From Planctomycetota bacterium (lineage in GTDB: Bacteria > Planctomycetota > PUPC01 > JABMSA01 > JAUWKK01), in contig JAUWKK010000038.1 of assembly GCA_030614245.1 (NCBI GenBank), positions 1 to 12,969 on the forward strand: a stretch of 12,969 nt of DNA, written 5' to 3'. The notes under the pieces were generated by a model, which saw only the letters and a list, made by a program, of their open reading frames with translations, was not told the DNA's origin and did not search any database. Of this stretch, positions 12,883-12,969 are shown one piece after another. Made by a program: the position numbers and the translations under genes. How positions within the stretch are numbered: position 1 is the stretch's first letter; the number at the start of each line of letters is the position of its first letter.

Positions 12883-12969
12883 ATGCCACTGTGTGGCTCT
12901 TTTCATAAGTCAACAGACATCCAAGTAATGGCCTGCCAACCCGGCAGGCTATCTTTCTTTGAGAAGGCC
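12883..12969 (+). CDS. possible gene start, truncated by window edge
   Basis: An ATG at 12883 is preceded by AGGAGG (12870-12875) at an ideal seven-base spacing and stays open for 29 codons to the edge. It begins MPLCGSFHKSTDIQVMACQP. It lies 35 bp after the coiled-coil gene, as expected for the next gene in an operon. Against it, a terminator-like hairpin falls inside the frame. Too little is visible to name a product. Confidence 0.4.
   Translation, partial: MPLCGSFHKSTDIQVMACQPGRLSFFEKA
12931..12960 (+). terminator. terminator-like hairpin
   Basis: GCCTGCC (12931-12937) and GGCAGGC (12943-12949) pair perfectly around a five-base loop, followed by TATCTTTCTTT. Stem stability is good but the T tract is interrupted. 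It would end the coiled-coil transcript 84 bases after its stop. If the frame starting at 12883 is a real gene, this would instead be coding sequence. Confidence 0.5.

Overview
The window is chromosomal DNA from a high-GC bacterium. Tat-signalled DUF362 and radical-SAM proteins, a planctomycete-style secreted protein with a 'DVLYLKSGEKVEG' domain, and fused CUT1-type sugar transporter genes together suggest the PVC group (Planctomycetota or a neighbouring candidate phylum). That placement is an inference from gene style; no rRNA or other phylogenetic marker is present. Promoters are unusually easy to see: four sites carry a -35/-10 pair at exactly 17 bp spacing, one of them a perfect TTGACA/TATAAT.

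Layout. (1) 1-1662, minus strand: an RluB/RsuA-type rRNA pseudouridine synthase, followed by a secreted alanine/proline-rich protein that runs off the left edge into about 125 bases of extreme GC composition. (2) 1862-3247: exodeoxyribonuclease III (plus) convergent with a winged-helix DNA-binding protein (minus); their 3' ends overlap by 39 bp. (3) 3248-3555: a regulatory gap with a strong promoter. It drives 3556-6048: a Tat-exported DUF362 protein, a 93-residue membrane-anchored or secreted protein, and a Tat-signalled AmrS-like radical SAM enzyme. (4) 6049-7271: a heptanucleotide repeat block, an alanine-rich helical protein and a 78-residue two-helix membrane protein. (5) 7345-12262: an inverted repeat, a perfect sigma70 promoter and two large genes separated by 4 bp. 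(6) 12263-12969: a promoter overlapped by a perfect 7-bp-arm operator, a 45-codon TTG-start ORF, a second strong promoter, a short coiled-coil gene and a final partial ORF or terminator.

The most unusual content is the two-gene transporter in (5). Protein 1 (860 aa) joins a periplasmic sugar-binding protein through one membrane anchor to a MalF-type permease. The binding domain carries an extra helical insertion of about 75 residues. Protein 2 (728 aa) is a MalG-type permease preceded by three tandem copies of a two-helix membrane module of about 58 residues, with about 290 extra residues in its first periplasmic loop. No ATPase is in the window, so the importer probably borrows a MalK/MsmX-type ATPase encoded elsewhere. 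Substrate identity cannot be read from the sequence.

No tRNA, rRNA, CRISPR array, transposase or integrase was seen.
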